From assembly GCF_024494695.1 (NCBI RefSeq), contig NZ_JANHDP010000001.1, positions 248,001 to 312,000 of the forward strand: a DNA stretch of 64,000 bases, in the 5' to 3' direction. Below, one piece after another: positions 22,057 through 31,933 of the stretch. The notes beneath the pieces are model-generated. The model was not told the DNA's origin. It did not search any database and saw only the letters and a program-made list of their open reading frames with translations. The position numbers and the translations under genes are program-made. The DNA is from Natronoarchaeum rubrum (GTDB taxonomy: Archaea > Halobacteriota > Halobacteria > Halobacteriales > Natronoarchaeaceae). Every line of letters begins with the position of its first letter. The stretch's first letter is position 1.

Positions 22057-24891
22057 ATGAGTACGGACACGGAACAGGTCGACGTCGGATCCTCTGAGTC
22101 CCTCGTCGACCTCGCGCAGCGCTGGTATCACGTCCCGGCGCTGGCTGTGATGATGCTGTACATGCTGTGGGTGCGGTTCCAGTCGTACGACTCGGTCGTC
22201 CGGGACGACTCGGTGTACTTCATTGGAAACGACGCCTACTACCACTACCGCGAGACGATGTTCGCGGTCGACAACTGGCTGTCGACGATGCCGTTCGACC
22301 CGTGGACCCAGTTCCCCTTCGGGACGAGCACCGGACAGTTCGGGACGCTGTTCGACCAGCTCATCGCCGCCGGGATCCTGATCCTCGGGCTCGGATCGCC
22401 CGGTGATCGACAGGCGGCGATCCTCTTTGCCGTCGCTCCGGCGGTGCTCGGGACGCTCGTCGCCGTGCCGGTGTACTTCATCGGCAAGCGCCTGAGCGAT
22501 CGGATCGGCGGCCTCTTCGCCGTCCTCGTGCTGGCGCTGCTGCCCGGCGTCTTCCTGCTGCGCTCGGTCGTCGGGTTCACCGACCACCACGTCGGCGAGG
22601 TGCTGTTCCAGTCGATCGCCGTGCTCGCGATGATGGTAGCCCTGACGGTCGCCGAGCGCGAGAAGCCGGTGTTCGAGCAGTTCCAGGACGGCGACTGGAG
22701 CGGCCTGCGCGGAACGCTCAAGTGGAGCGTGCTCGCGGGCGTCGCGCTGGCGCTGTACCTCTGGACGTGGCCGCCCGGCGTCGTGCTGGTCGGCATCTTC
22801 GGCGCCTTCTTCACGATCGCGCTCGTCGTCGACGTGCTCCACGGTCGCAGTCCCGAACACGTGGCGATCGTCGGCGCGATCAGCCTGACCGTCGGCGCGG
22901 TGCTCCTGTTGCCCCGCCTCGACACGTTCGGCTTCACCGGCCCGACCACGATGTCGCTGCTCCACGTCGCGCTCGCCCTCGCGGTCGCGGTCGGCTGCGT
23001 GTTCCTCGCCTGGCTCGCCCGCGTCTGGGAGCGCCAGGATCGCGACGCCCAGTCGTACCCGCTCGCGGTCGGCGCGATCGGCGTGGCCGCGATCGTCGTC
23101 GGCATGCTGATCGTCCCCGACGTGGTCGGGACGATCTGGTCCCAGATCGAACGAGCGCTGCTGATGGGCCAGTCCGACGCCGCGCTCACCATCCAGGAGG
23201 CCCAGACGACGCTCTCCCAGCCCGGCGGTGCGATGGCGTACATGTTCCAGAGCTACGGGTTCACCTACCTGGTCGCCATCGTCGGCTTCGGCTGGCTCGT
23301 GCTGGGCGCGCTGACGTCGCCCGACCGCTACCGGTCGGAGCACCTGCTGGTGGCCGTCTGGGCCGTCTTCGCGACGATGATGGCGCTCTCGCAGGTCCGG
23401 TTCCACTACTACCTGGCCGTCGTCGTGGCGGTGCTGAACGCCGTCGCGCTGAGCGGCGCGACGAGCCTCCTCGGCATCCCGTCGTTCGACCGCGTCGAGG
23501 AGATCGAGACGTACCAGGTGCTCGCGGTCGCGGCCGCGATCGTCCTGGTCATCTTCCCGCTCGCGGTCTCGTTCGGCGCCGGCGGCGCCACGGCCTACCA
23601 GCAGGCCAACGCCCGCGGCCCCGGCGAGGTGACGACCTGGGACGACAGTCTCGAATGGATGAACGACAACACCCCCGAACCCGGAACGTACGGGGGCGAA
23701 GATGAAGCGTTCGCGTACTACGGTAGCTACTCACAGACCGACGACTTCGCGTATCCCGCTGGATCCTACGGCGTCATGTCGTGGTGGGACTACGGCCACT
23801 GGATCACCGTCGAAGGTGAACGGCCCGCAGTCGCCAACCCGTTCCAGCAGAACGCCCGCCCCGCGAGCGCGTTCCTGCAGGCCCAGACCGAGGAGCGCGC
23901 GAACCTGCTGCTCGACGCTCTGCCCGCGTCGGGTGACACCGACGAACGGATCAGCGGGATGACCACCGAAGAGCTCCGCGAGGTCGCCAACAGCGCCTCC
24001 GATCAAGAGGAGGGTGAGGACACTCGCTACGTGATGATCGACGGCCAGATGGCCGGCGAGAAGTTCGGCGCCATCCGCCAGTGGACCTCGCCGCCGAGCG
24101 TCGACGGGACGATCGACGTCCAGACCGAGGCGTTCCAGAACACGACGCTGAACCGGCTGTACTTCCAGGACGCTGATAGCATGAGCAACTACAGGCTCGT
24201 CCACGAGAACGAGGAGTTCTCGGCGGTCGGCTTCCTGCCCACCGGGAACCAGCTCTCCTGGCGGACGACCGGACCCATCGCAACGGGCTACAACGAGTCC
24301 GTGCGTACCGGGCTCGCGATCCAACAGCAGGGCTATCAGAACGTGGAGATGGAGTCGTCGGTCAAGACCTTCGAGCGCGTCGACGGCGCGACGCTGACCG
24401 GCGAGGCCGACCCCAACCAGACCGTCGTCGTCGCGGTCGAACTGGAGACCAACGCCAACCGGCCGTTCCTGTACTCCCAGGCGGTCCAGACGGGCGAGGA
24501 CGGCTCGTTCTCGGTCACCGTGCCGTACGCGACCAACGACGAGCTGGGTCCCGCCGACGGCTACACCGACAGCGCGGTGAACGCGACCACCGACTACACG
24601 ATCGTCGCCGGCGACGACGTCTCGCGCTCGGACTACCAGCGCGACGGCTGGAACTCGAACGCCAGCATCTCCTACGAGGGGACGACGACCGTGTCCGAGA
24701 GTGCGGTGCTGAACGGCGAGTCCGTCGACGTCGACCTCGGCGAGTACGACGGCGGGAACGAGTCGGGCAGCGGTAACGAGACCGACGGTTCCGGTTCGGA
24801 CGACGGCTCCGGTTCCGACGGCGGCTCCGGCTCCGACGACTCCGGCGGCAACACGACCGCGCAGATCGCTCCGGTCGCCGTTCGGGCCTGA
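22057..24891 (+). CDS. aglB: Dolichyl-phosphooligosaccharide-protein glycotransferase AglB
   Basis: This is a 944-residue STT3-family oligosaccharyltransferase. It has an N-terminal cytoplasmic stretch, about 13 membrane helices (about 27-525) and an extracellular C-terminal catalytic domain. Diagnostic motifs: GNDAYYHYR (57-65, metal-binding first loop), DHHVGE (176-181), WWDYG (576-580, sequon recognition), and a DK/MI-type motif D662-x2-M665-x3-K669-x3-I673. It transfers lipid-linked glycans to Asn in N-x-S/T sequons of surface proteins. A Ser/Gly/Asp low-complexity stretch (about 905-930) precedes a short tail. ATG codons at 22054 and 22057 are both possible. A DUF368 gene follows. Confidence 0.95.
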   Translation: MSTDTEQVDVGSSESLVDLAQRWYHVPALAVMMLYMLWVRFQSYDSVVRDDSVYFIGNDAYYHYRETMFAVDNWLSTMPFDPWTQFPFGTSTGQFGTLFDQLIAAGILILGLGSPGDRQAAILFAVAPAVLGTLVAVPVYFIGKRLSDRIGGLFAVLVLALLPGVFLLRSVVGFTDHHVGEVLFQSIAVLAMMVALTVAEREKPVFEQFQDGDWSGLRGTLKWSVLAGVALALYLWTWPPGVVLVGIFGAFFTIALVVDVLHGRSPEHVAIVGAISLTVGAVLLLPRLDTFGFTGPTTMSLLHVALALAVAVGCVFLAWLARVWERQDRDAQSYPLAVGAIGVAAIVVGMLIVPDVVGTIWSQIERALLMGQSDAALTIQEAQTTLSQPGGAMAYMFQSYGFTYLVAIVGFGWLVLGALTSPDRYRSEHLLVAVWAVFATMMALSQVRFHYYLAVVVAVLNAVALSGATSLLGIPSFDRVEEIETYQVLAVAAAIVLVIFPLAVSFGAGGATAYQQANARGPGEVTTWDDSLEWMNDNTPEPGTYGGEDEAFAYYGSYSQTDDFAYPAGSYGVMSWWDYGHWITVEGERPAVANPFQQNARPASAFLQAQTEERANLLLDALPASGDTDERISGMTTEELREVANSASDQEEGEDTRYVMIDGQMAGEKFGAIRQWTSPPSVDGTIDVQTEAFQNTTLNRLYFQDADSMSNYRLVHENEEFSAVGFLPTGNQLSWRTTGPIATGYNESVRTGLAIQQQGYQNVEMESSVKTFERVDGATLTGEADPNQTVVVAVELETNANRPFLYSQAVQTGEDGSFSVTVPYATNDELGPADGYTDSAVNATTDYTIVAGDDVSRSDYQRDGWNSNASISYEGTTTVSESAVLNGESVDVDLGEYDGGNESGSGNETDGSGSDDGSGSDGGSGSDDSGGNTTAQIAPVAVRA

Positions 24892-24930
24892 CGCTCCGCC
24901 GAACTGCGCGATTCCTTCTTCGACGACGCG

Positions 24931-24935
24931 TTTTT
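24931..24935 (+). terminator. T-run after aglB
   Basis: Five T residues lie 39 bases beyond the aglB stop codon and 75 bases before the DUF368 start. The run may terminate part of the transcription, so the two genes may or may not be cotranscribed. Confidence 0.3.
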
Positions 24936-25009
24936 GCTGTTCTCTCGTCGATCGGATCGATGGCCCCGACAGGAACGGTTTTCAGGCGCCTCGCTCAACG
25001 TGGAGACGA

Positions 25010-26086
25010 ATGCGATCCTGGATCTCGATCTACCTCAAGGGTGCGTTCATGGGGACCGCCGACATGGTTCCCGGCGTATCGGGGGGAACGATCGCGCTCA
25101 TCACTGGTATCTACGAGCGCCTCGTCACTGCGATCACGAACGTGGACCCGCGGCTCCTCGGCCACGCGCTGCGGCCGCACGACGCCGACGCGCGGGCCGA
25201 ACTCGCCGACGGACTCCGTCGAATGGACATCGGCTTTCTGCTCGCACTGGGCGGCGGCATCGCGACCGCGATCGTCGCGGTCTCCCAGGTCGTCGGGACG
25301 CTCGCCGAGTCGTATCCGGGACTGACGGCGGCGTTTTTCTTCGGGTTGATCGGCGCCTCCGCGGTCGTGCTCGGCCGGCAGGTGTCGCTCGACGACTCCC
25401 AGACCAAACTCGTCGCGGCCGTCGGCGTCGCGCTCGCGGGGAGCATGGCGTTCCTCGGCGACGGCTCGGCGCCCCACGCGCTCCCGCTGATCTTCCTCTC
25501 GGGGATGATCGCGGTGAGCGCGACGATCCTCCCGGGCGTCTCGGGGGCGTTCTTCCTGCTCGTGCTGGGACAGTACTACTACATGCTCGACGCGCTCACG
25601 ACGTTCCTCGACGACCTCGTCGCGCTGGCGGGGGGCGGCGGCGTCGACGCGCTGCTCGACTCCGGCGTCGTCGTCGTCACCTTCCTCTCGGGCGCCGCCA
25701 TCGGCGTCCTCTCGATCGCCCACGCGGTGAAGTGGGCGCTCGACCACCACCGCGACCGGACGCTGGCCTTCCTCGTCGCGCTGATGGTCGGCGGCGTGCT
25801 CGTTCCGTTCCGCGACGTGGTGACCCACGTCGCCGACGCCAGTCCCGGCCCGGTCGCGACGGGGATCGCCGACGCCGGCGGCGTGTTCTCGGCGTCGCTC
25901 GCGGCGGTCGCGCTGGCCGCCGGCGCCGCCGCGCTGACGGCCGTCGCGGGCGCCGGCGCGGTGCTGGCGCTGGATCATTACACCGACGATCTGGAGTACG
26001 CGGACGAGAACGGGTCACAGAGCGACGGCGGCGTCGACTCCCGCGGCGGACGCACCTCGGCGGTCGACGCCGCGTCCGAGGAGTGA
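25010..26086 (+). CDS. DUF368 membrane protein, probable polyprenyl-phosphate transporter
   Basis: This 358-residue membrane protein carries the DUF368 hallmark near its start: YLKGAFMGTADMVPGVSGGTIAL, with the duplicated feature ATILPGVSGAFFLLVLGQYY at about residues 163-195. Such inverted repeats with PGVSG are characteristic. About eight hydrophobic segments follow, then an acidic tail. In bacteria, DUF368 (PopT) proteins have been shown to return undecaprenyl phosphate across the membrane. Archaea use dolichyl phosphate in AglB-dependent glycosylation, so its place right after aglB suggests lipid-carrier recycling. That link is inferred. Confidence 0.9.
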   Translation: MRSWISIYLKGAFMGTADMVPGVSGGTIALITGIYERLVTAITNVDPRLLGHALRPHDADARAELADGLRRMDIGFLLALGGGIATAIVAVSQVVGTLAESYPGLTAAFFFGLIGASAVVLGRQVSLDDSQTKLVAAVGVALAGSMAFLGDGSAPHALPLIFLSGMIAVSATILPGVSGAFFLLVLGQYYYMLDALTTFLDDLVALAGGGGVDALLDSGVVVVTFLSGAAIGVLSIAHAVKWALDHHRDRTLAFLVALMVGGVLVPFRDVVTHVADASPGPVATGIADAGGVFSASLAAVALAAGAAALTAVAGAGAVLALDHYTDDLEYADENGSQSDGGVDSRGGRTSAVDAASEE

Positions 26087-26117
26087 GTTCCGGCCGCCGT
26101 TTTCGAGCGCGACCCGC

Positions 26118-27272
26118 TCAGAGCCGCGATCGGCGTTCGAGTCGCTCGAACACCAGCGTCGGGAAGCGCGGTCGAACTCGCGTGGGTTGCCGGCCGTTGC
26201 TGTCCCGGTCCTCGATCGCTTCTCGCGTCAGTAGTCCGTCCTCGGCGAGTTCGTAGAGGTACCGCTGAACCGTGCTCGGCGAGAGGTCGGTCCGTTCGCC
26301 GATCGCCGCCGCGGCGTCGCTGATCGGCTGTCGGTGGCCGTCGGTCGCCAGCAGTTCGGCGAGGACAGATCGCCGGTTCTCCGGCAGCGAGAGCACGCGC
26401 CCGATCTGGACGCAGTCGTCCGGGACGGCATCGATCCCCGCCTCCACGTCACGCTCCCGGACGCGCCCGGCGTCGTCGCGCTGGGCCGCGATCGCCGCGC
26501 CGAACAGCGCCGCCAGCGCGTCGTGGGCGTCGCCGTCGGCCCAGTCGGCGATCCGGCGCGCCTGATCGTGGGTCACCGCGCCGCTGGCCAGCCCGTAGGA
26601 CGCGCGCTCGGTGAGCAGGTCGACCAGCGCGTGGGGGCGATAGGCGGGCACCTCCACGGAGCGGCCGCTCCACTCGGTCAGGGGCTCCTCGGCGACGATC
26701 ACCAGCGACGTTCCGGCGGCCACCGGCTCCAGCAGCGACCGGACGTGAGCGACGTCGTCGTCGGTCTCCGAGAGGTGATCGACTGCGACGACCACGGCGC
26801 CGGTCCGTTCGGTGACGGTCTCGTTCAGTCGCTCGCGGAGTTCGTCGGTGCCGACGCCGCGCCGGGGGACGGGATCTGGCGAGATCGACTCGAGGATCGC
26901 GTGGTAGTACTGGAAGTCGCTGTCCGTCCGGCGCGCGTCGACGTACGCGAACTGTGCCCGGGCGACGGCCGCCGTGCCGCGGGTCGACGTCCAGATCGCG
27001 TCCTCGCTGCGGCCGAGACTCTCGTTGAGCTGGGAGAAAAGCGCCGTCAGCACCGCGGATTTCCCGCCGCCGCTCGGGCCCCAGACCGCGATGTCCTGGG
27101 GGCACTCGCCGTCGAACACGGGCCCGAGCGCGTCGAGAACCTGCTCGAGGACCGACCCGCGGCCGACCGGCTCGGGGAGGTGGACCGCCGGGTTCAGCGC
27201 GCTCTCGTCGACGATGAACCCCCCGCCCGAGGTCGTCTCCAGCCGCCGCGCGATGCGCTCGCTCAGATCCAT
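26118..27272 (-). CDS. Orc1/Cdc6-like AAA ATPase
   Basis: This 384-residue protein has the layout of haloarchaeal Cdc6/Orc1-like ATPases. An N-terminal segment (ERIARRLE...) leads to a Walker A GPSGGGKS (65-72). The Walker B-like strand VVVAVDH departs from the usual DExD. A lid helical region follows, and then a C-terminal winged helix (about 305-370) with TVQRYLYELAEDGLLTRE. Canonical initiators have GKTGTGKT and DEID motifs, so this may be a regulatory paralog rather than an origin-binding initiator. No origin-like repeats flank it. Its stop is convergent with DUF368, and glpC lies upstream on the same strand. Confidence 0.75.
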   Translation of the reverse strand: MDLSERIARRLETTSGGGFIVDESALNPAVHLPEPVGRGSVLEQVLDALGPVFDGECPQDIAVWGPSGGGKSAVLTALFSQLNESLGRSEDAIWTSTRGTAAVARAQFAYVDARRTDSDFQYYHAILESISPDPVPRRGVGTDELRERLNETVTERTGAVVVAVDHLSETDDDVAHVRSLLEPVAAGTSLVIVAEEPLTEWSGRSVEVPAYRPHALVDLLTERASYGLASGAVTHDQARRIADWADGDAHDALAALFGAAIAAQRDDAGRVRERDVEAGIDAVPDDCVQIGRVLSLPENRRSVLAELLATDGHRQPISDAAAAIGERTDLSPSTVQRYLYELAEDGLLTREAIEDRDSNGRQPTRVRPRFPTLVFERLERRSRL

Positions 27273-27289
27273 CTGGAGGGAAGTAGTAA

Positions 27290-28630
27290 TTAGGCCGGTG
27301 TTGTGTCTTCCGAGACGAGCGCGGCCTCGAGCACCTCTAGCGGGTGGCGAATCTCGTACCCGGTGCCGTGACCCATCTGCATCGCGCAGGTCGGACACTC
27401 GGTCATGCCGACGTCGCCTTCCGCGGACTCCATGTGCTCGAACATCTCCTCGCCGATCTCCATCGAGAGATCGTACTTTTCGGCCTTCCAGCCGTAGGTT
27501 CCGGAGATGCCCGAACAGGAGTCGCCGACGTCTTCGGCCTCGACGCCGTCGATCCGGTCGACGACCTCGATGGCCTGTCCGTCGAGGCCCTGGTTGCGGG
27601 CGTGACACGGCGCGTGGTACGCCAGATCGGGGAAGTCGACCTCGGAACCCTCCAGTTCACCCTCCAGATCCTCGTGGATCCGGAGGTACTCCAGCGCTTC
27701 GTAGGTGTGTTCGGAAACGTCCTCGATCCCGTGGATGTCGAACAGCTCGGGGTACTCCTGGCGCAGCGACAGCGAACAGGAGGTACAGGAAGCGATCACG
27801 TCGGCGCCCTCGCCGATCGCCGCGACGAGGTTCTCGACGTTCGTCTCGGCGTGACGCCGCGCGTCGTCTAACATTCCGTTGGCGAACATCGGCGTCCCCG
27901 AGCAGCCCTGATCGGGCACCATGACCTCGTAGCCGAACTCCTCGAACACCTCCACCATCGCCTTGCCGACCTCGGGCGTGTTGTAGTTCGAGTAGCAGCC
28001 GTGGAAGTACGCCACGCGCTTGTCGGGGTTCTGCACCTGCGCGCCGCCGCGGTCGACCCACCACTCGCGGAACGTCTCCTCGGCGAACTCGGGGAAGTCC
28101 CGCTCGGCCGTGACGCCGAGCGTCTTCTCCATCACCCACCTGGCTGGGCCGAAGTTCATCATGAAGTTCGAGAGGCGCGGAACTTTCGACGCCAGCCAGG
28201 CCGACGTGCGGTAGTTCGAGAGAATCCGGTTACGGATGTACTCCGGCGAGAGCTTGTCCATCTGATTCTCCACGAACGAGCCTCTCGCGGTGTTGTGCAT
28301 CTGGCTCAGGGGCACCTCGGAGGGGCAGGCGCTGTCACAGCGCATGCAGTTCGAGCACTTCTGGATCGACTCGTCGATATCGTGGTCGTCCTTGCGCTTG
28401 AGGCGCCACTGCTCGGGCCCCTGGAACTTCGGGCCGGGGAAGTCGTCGTCGACCTCCGCGACCGGACAGTTCGTGTCGCAGGTCGAGCACTTGTAGCAGT
28501 CGTCCGAGCCGGGCCGGAGGTCCATGTCCTCGGATTCGGGGAACACCTGTACCGGCTCGAACTCGTCGTCGCCGGTCGTCGGCTCATCGTCCGTCACGTC
28601 GTAGTCGTCGGGAGTTTCGGCATCACTCAT
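27290..28630 (-). CDS. glpC: Anaerobic glycerol-3-phosphate dehydrogenase subunit C
   Basis: This 446-residue iron-sulfur subunit has an acidic N-terminal extension. Two 4Fe-4S ferredoxin clusters follow (CYKCSTCDTNCPVAE near 43-57 and CSNCMRCDSACP near 92-103). Two CCG (heterodisulfide-reductase-like) domains come next, the second including CPTCAMQMGHG near 420. It anchors GlpAB to the membrane and passes electrons from glycerol-3-phosphate oxidation to quinone. It is the third gene of the glpABC operon, 49 bases after glpB. The C-terminus is close to the 5' end of the Orc1-like gene. Confidence 0.93.
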   Translation of the reverse strand: MSDAETPDDYDVTDDEPTTGDDEFEPVQVFPESEDMDLRPGSDDCYKCSTCDTNCPVAEVDDDFPGPKFQGPEQWRLKRKDDHDIDESIQKCSNCMRCDSACPSEVPLSQMHNTARGSFVENQMDKLSPEYIRNRILSNYRTSAWLASKVPRLSNFMMNFGPARWVMEKTLGVTAERDFPEFAEETFREWWVDRGGAQVQNPDKRVAYFHGCYSNYNTPEVGKAMVEVFEEFGYEVMVPDQGCSGTPMFANGMLDDARRHAETNVENLVAAIGEGADVIASCTSCSLSLRQEYPELFDIHGIEDVSEHTYEALEYLRIHEDLEGELEGSEVDFPDLAYHAPCHARNQGLDGQAIEVVDRIDGVEAEDVGDSCSGISGTYGWKAEKYDLSMEIGEEMFEHMESAEGDVGMTECPTCAMQMGHGTGYEIRHPLEVLEAALVSEDTTPA

Positions 28631-28679
28631 TGGGGATCACTTCGGAGTGGATTCGATCGCAGTCTGTAGTCGGTCGGTC

Positions 28680-29975
28680 TCACGCGCGCTCACCCGCTCC
28701 GGTGCCGGCGGCGTAGCCGGTTGCCAGCGAGACGCCCGAGCCGGACTTCTCGGCCGCGAAGTCGTAGCCGCCGACGACGGCGCCGGCGGCTCGCAGGTTC
28801 TCGTAGGCCGGTTCGTCGTCGGCGTCCAGCGGCCGCGTCTCGCGGTCGATCGGGACGCCGAAGCGGGCGAACGGGTGGTCGTCGAACGCGCCGTCCTCGA
28901 ACCAGTCGTAGCGGTCCTCGGGCTGGGGGATCGGCAGGTCGAAGATCGGCTCGTAGACGCGCTCGCGGTCGGACCGGATGCCCTTCCCCACGAGCCCGCC
29001 GGTCGCGAGCACGTACTGCTCGGCGCGGTAGGGGACGCGCGTGGCGGTGTGCTCGGCGATCACGCGATCGACGCGGTCGCCGTCGGCCTCGACGTCGACG
29101 ACGGGGTTGCCGGTCTCGACGTGGACGCCGGCATCTTCCAGCGCCTCGAACAGCATGTCCGAGAGGCGCATCCCGGGGAGGCTCGGCGGTCCCATCGGCA
29201 CCTCGAACACGTCGGCGCCCAGCGAGTCCGCGAGGTCGGCCCGCACCCCGGCCGGCTCGGCGTCGCCCAGAATCGCCGGGAAGCCGACGCGCTCGTGGCC
29301 ACCCAGGTGGGACTTGACGCGCTCGGCGAGCGCCTCGCGCGCCGGCAGCGTGCGCCCGTCGACCTCGATCCCGTCGTTCTCATCGAGGATGTGGGCGTAC
29401 CGCGTCAGCTTGGCGTCGTCGCGCAGGTCGCCCGGGAACCGGAGCGTCGCGCCGCGGACGTCGAAGGGGACGCCCGCCGCGCGGAGGTGGTCGGCCGCCA
29501 CGTCGGCGTCGAAGCCGGTCACCGCGTCGAACCCGACGAGGAAGGCGTCGCGCTCGTCGCTGGCGAGCCCAGCGGCCGCGCCGGAAGGGTACCGCGCGGT
29601 CGGCTTGACCGTCCCGCCGTGGGTCGGCACGAGCGCGTTGCGGTCGGTGTGACCGCCGGCGTACGCGTCGCCGACGGCGTCGTCGAACAGGTCGAGTCCG
29701 CCGCGGACTGCCTCCTCGCCGACGCGCTCGTAAGGGTGGCCCTCGGGAACGTCGTCGAGCGTCGCAAACGGGTCGCTGATCGGCGCCGTCCGGCTCTCGT
29801 CGTCGGCGCCCTCGGGATGGTAGCCGAGCACGTCGATCAGCCCGCTGGCCTGCCGGAGCGTGCTCTGCTTGTGCGCGATCAGACGGACGCGCGCGCCCGT
29901 CTCGCGGGCGGCGAGCGCGGACGCCACGGCGGCGACGCCGCCGCCGATCACCAGCACGTCGTCCTCAATTGCCAT
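28680..29975 (-). CDS. glpB: Anaerobic glycerol-3-phosphate dehydrogenase subunit B
   Basis: This 431-residue FAD-dependent subunit begins [18 protein letters not shown], the FAD-binding Rossmann motif, and shows the GlpB-typical [13 protein letters not shown] (about 45-57). It ends with a FAD-closing region containing [19 protein letters not shown]. With GlpA it oxidises glycerol-3-phosphate to dihydroxyacetone phosphate. The ATG at 29973-29975 overlaps the end of glpA by 11 bases, which implies coupled translation. An upstream in-frame ATG would run further into glpA and is not needed for family similarity. Confidence 0.92.
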   Translation of the reverse strand: MAIEDDVLVIGGGVAAVASALAARETGARVRLIAHKQSTLRQASGLIDVLGYHPEGADDESRTAPISDPFATLDDVPEGHPYERVGEEAVRGGLDLFDDAVGDAYAGGHTDRNALVPTHGGTVKPTARYPSGAAAGLASDERDAFLVGFDAVTGFDADVAADHLRAAGVPFDVRGATLRFPGDLRDDAKLTRYAHILDENDGIEVDGRTLPAREALAERVKSHLGGHERVGFPAILGDAEPAGVRADLADSLGADVFEVPMGPPSLPGMRLSDMLFEALEDAGVHVETGNPVVDVEADGDRVDRVIAEHTATRVPYRAEQYVLATGGLVGKGIRSDRERVYEPIFDLPIPQPEDRYDWFEDGAFDDHPFARFGVPIDRETRPLDADDEPAYENLRAAGAVVGGYDFAAEKSGSGVSLATGYAAGTGAGERA

Positions 29976-31755
29976 GGTCGCCTCCATCCTGCAGCGGGTC
30001 CTCGGCGTCGTCCGCGCTCCGTCCACCGTCGGTCGCGCGCACCCCGCTGTCGAACGTCCCTTCGTCGGTCGACTCGGTCGCGCCCGGGCGCCCGTCGTCG
30101 AACGCCGAGAAGTCGACCGACTCGCCGGTGCGGGCCGGGTCGCCGTCGGCGTTGATCGTCGTCGCGTGCAGGGCGTAGTTGAGCATCGCCTGCGAGAGCT
30201 GCTCGCCCCACAGCGCGTGGCGCTCGCCCTTCCAGCGTTCCTGGAACAGCTCGTCGTAGGCGTCTCGAACCGCTTTTTCGTCGTACTGGGGCGAGAGCTC
30301 CTGGGCCATCCCGAGACAGCAAAAGCCGCCCTGGCAGTTGCCCATCGACGCGCGCGTCCGGATCCGGACGGCGTTGAGGTCCGTGCCGGACTGGCCGATC
30401 GCGTCCTGAATCTCCGCGCGGGTCACGCTCTCGCAGTCACAGATGACCGGGTTTGCCTCGTTCGTATCCAGCACGTCCTCGGCGCGGCTGCCGAGCCGCT
30501 GGGTGCTGCGCCGGGCAACCGGCGATCGTAGGCCGAACCGGTCCATCGCCTCGTCGAGCGCCATCTCGTCCTCGCTGCCCGGCAGCGGTTCCTCGGCCGT
30601 CCGACAGCGCGCGCGGACGCCGAGCTTCTCGCAGACGTGATCGGAGATCTGCTCGGCCATCATCCGGTAGGTGGTGAACTTGCCGCCGACGATAGAGGAC
30701 ATCCCCGGCAGGTCGTCGCGCTCGTCGTGGTCGAGCAGGAAGAAATCGCGCGTGATGTCGGTCGGGTCCTCGGTGCCGGTGCCCGGCGGCTCGTACAGCG
30801 GTCGGACGCCCCAGAACGATCGCACGGTGCGGGCCTCCGAGAGGATCGGCACCAGTTCGGTGAGCGTGTCGATCATCATGTCGACCTCCCACTGCTCCTC
30901 GGGGTAGTCCTCGGGATCCTCGACCTCCTCGTCGGTCGTCCCGAGGATCGCGGTCGTCTCGTGGGGGACGACGATGTCGGCGTCGCCCTTCGGCCGGCAG
31001 CGGTTGACCACCGTGTCGACCTGGCGTGCGTTCATCACGACCATCACGCCCTTCGAGGGGCGGACCTCGACGTCGACGCCGGCCATCTCCCCCAGCTGGC
31101 CGGCCCACGCGCCCGTCGCGTTGACGACGTAGTCGGCGTGGATCTCCTCGGTCGAGCCGGGCGTCGCGTGCTCGCGCTTGCCCGGCCCGCTGTCGTGGCG
31201 CACCTCGACGCCTGCGACTTCGCCATCCTCGACGAGCACGTCGGTCACCTCGGCGTGGGTCTCGACGCGCCCGCCGTGGTTCTCGGCGCTGACGGCGTTC
31301 GCGACGCAGAGCCGGAACGGATCGATCGCGCCGTCGGGGACGTGGATCGCGCGTTTCACGTCCTTCGCGAGGTACGGCTCGACCTCGCGGGCCTCCTCCG
31401 CCGAGAGAACCTCGGCGGGGATGCCACACTCCCGACAGCCCTCCAGCTTCTCGCGGAAGTACTCGTCGTCGTCCTCCGGTCGCTGGACGAACAGCCCGCC
31501 CGTCATCTCGACGCAGTGGCTCGCGATATCCCTGAGCACCCGGTTCTCCTCGATACACTCCTCGGCGCTGGCCTGGTCCGACACGGCGTATCGCCCGCCG
31601 CTGTGGAGCAGCCCGTGCATGCGCCCCGTCGTCCCGTGGGTGAGGTTCCCCTTCTCGACGAGGACGACGTCGACCCCCCGCATCGCCAGATCCCTCGCGA
31701 TGCCGGTGCCGGTCGAACCGCCCCCGACGACCACGACCTCGGTACTCGTTGGCAT
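29965..31755 (-). CDS. glpA: Anaerobic glycerol-3-phosphate dehydrogenase subunit A
   Basis: This is the 596-residue catalytic flavoprotein. The N-terminal FAD motif is [17 protein letters not shown] (about 7-23), followed by [14 protein letters not shown], which contributes to the substrate site. The C-terminal part holds a BFD-like [2Fe-2S] region with [10 protein letters not shown] and the CQGGFC motif. The N-terminus was set at ATG 31753-31755; upstream residues are basic and lie in the promoter. It is first in the glpABC operon and divergent from glpK across a 253-base regulatory region with paired inverted repeats. The product oxidises glycerol-3-phosphate in glycerol catabolism. Confidence 0.94.
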   Translation of the reverse strand: MPTSTEVVVVGGGSTGTGIARDLAMRGVDVVLVEKGNLTHGTTGRMHGLLHSGGRYAVSDQASAEECIEENRVLRDIASHCVEMTGGLFVQRPEDDDEYFREKLEGCRECGIPAEVLSAEEAREVEPYLAKDVKRAIHVPDGAIDPFRLCVANAVSAENHGGRVETHAEVTDVLVEDGEVAGVEVRHDSGPGKREHATPGSTEEIHADYVVNATGAWAGQLGEMAGVDVEVRPSKGVMVVMNARQVDTVVNRCRPKGDADIVVPHETTAILGTTDEEVEDPEDYPEEQWEVDMMIDTLTELVPILSEARTVRSFWGVRPLYEPPGTGTEDPTDITRDFFLLDHDERDDLPGMSSIVGGKFTTYRMMAEQISDHVCEKLGVRARCRTAEEPLPGSEDEMALDEAMDRFGLRSPVARRSTQRLGSRAEDVLDTNEANPVICDCESVTRAEIQDAIGQSGTDLNAVRIRTRASMGNCQGGFCCLGMAQELSPQYDEKAVRDAYDELFQERWKGERHALWGEQLSQAMLNYALHATTINADGDPARTGESVDFSAFDDGRPGATESTDEGTFDSGVRATDGGRSADDAEDPLQDGGDHGN

Positions 31756-31789
31756 TCGTCTCGTGAATCGTAGCGCCCCGTCCACTTTA

Positions 31790-31820
31790 CTTTACCGCTA
31801 TTCCGAGCTATCTGGTAAAG
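31790..31820. promoter_or_regulatory. Inverted repeat in the glpA promoter (operator candidate)
   Basis: CTTTACC (31790-31796) is repeated inverted as GGTAAAG (31814-31820). The core TTTAC-N19-GTAAA spans 29 bases (31791-31819). It lies just upstream of the likely glpA TATA region (about 31783-31790). The same 29-base geometry occurs at the glpK promoter, pointing to one dimeric regulator, for example a DeoR-type GlpR encoded elsewhere. Confidence 0.55.
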
Positions 31821-31911
31821 AACTCGATCGAGTCCGCTAACAATTCGATCAAAACGCGATTTCGCATTGTATTTCCTCACTGGTCTCGAAAGGAAGCCGA
31901 TTTAGGAAACA

Positions 31912-31919
31912 TTTATAAT
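31912..31919 (+). promoter_or_regulatory. TATA box of glpK
   Basis: TTTATAAT is the strongest TATA element of the glpA-glpK intergenic region. Transcription would start at about 31943-31946, inside the glpK inverted repeat, leaving a leader of about 65 bases. Confidence 0.6.
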
Positions 31920-31933
31920 GAATGTGGCTTATG

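Noticed and set aside
22027..23406. Long minus-strand open frame inside aglB
   Set aside because: It is a shadow of aglB produced by high GC and codon bias; composition is His/Arg-rich and antisense-like.
26087..27289. Replication origin next to the Orc1/Cdc6-like gene
   Set aside because: Flanking gaps are under 35 bases and contain no origin recognition repeats or AT-rich unwinding region.
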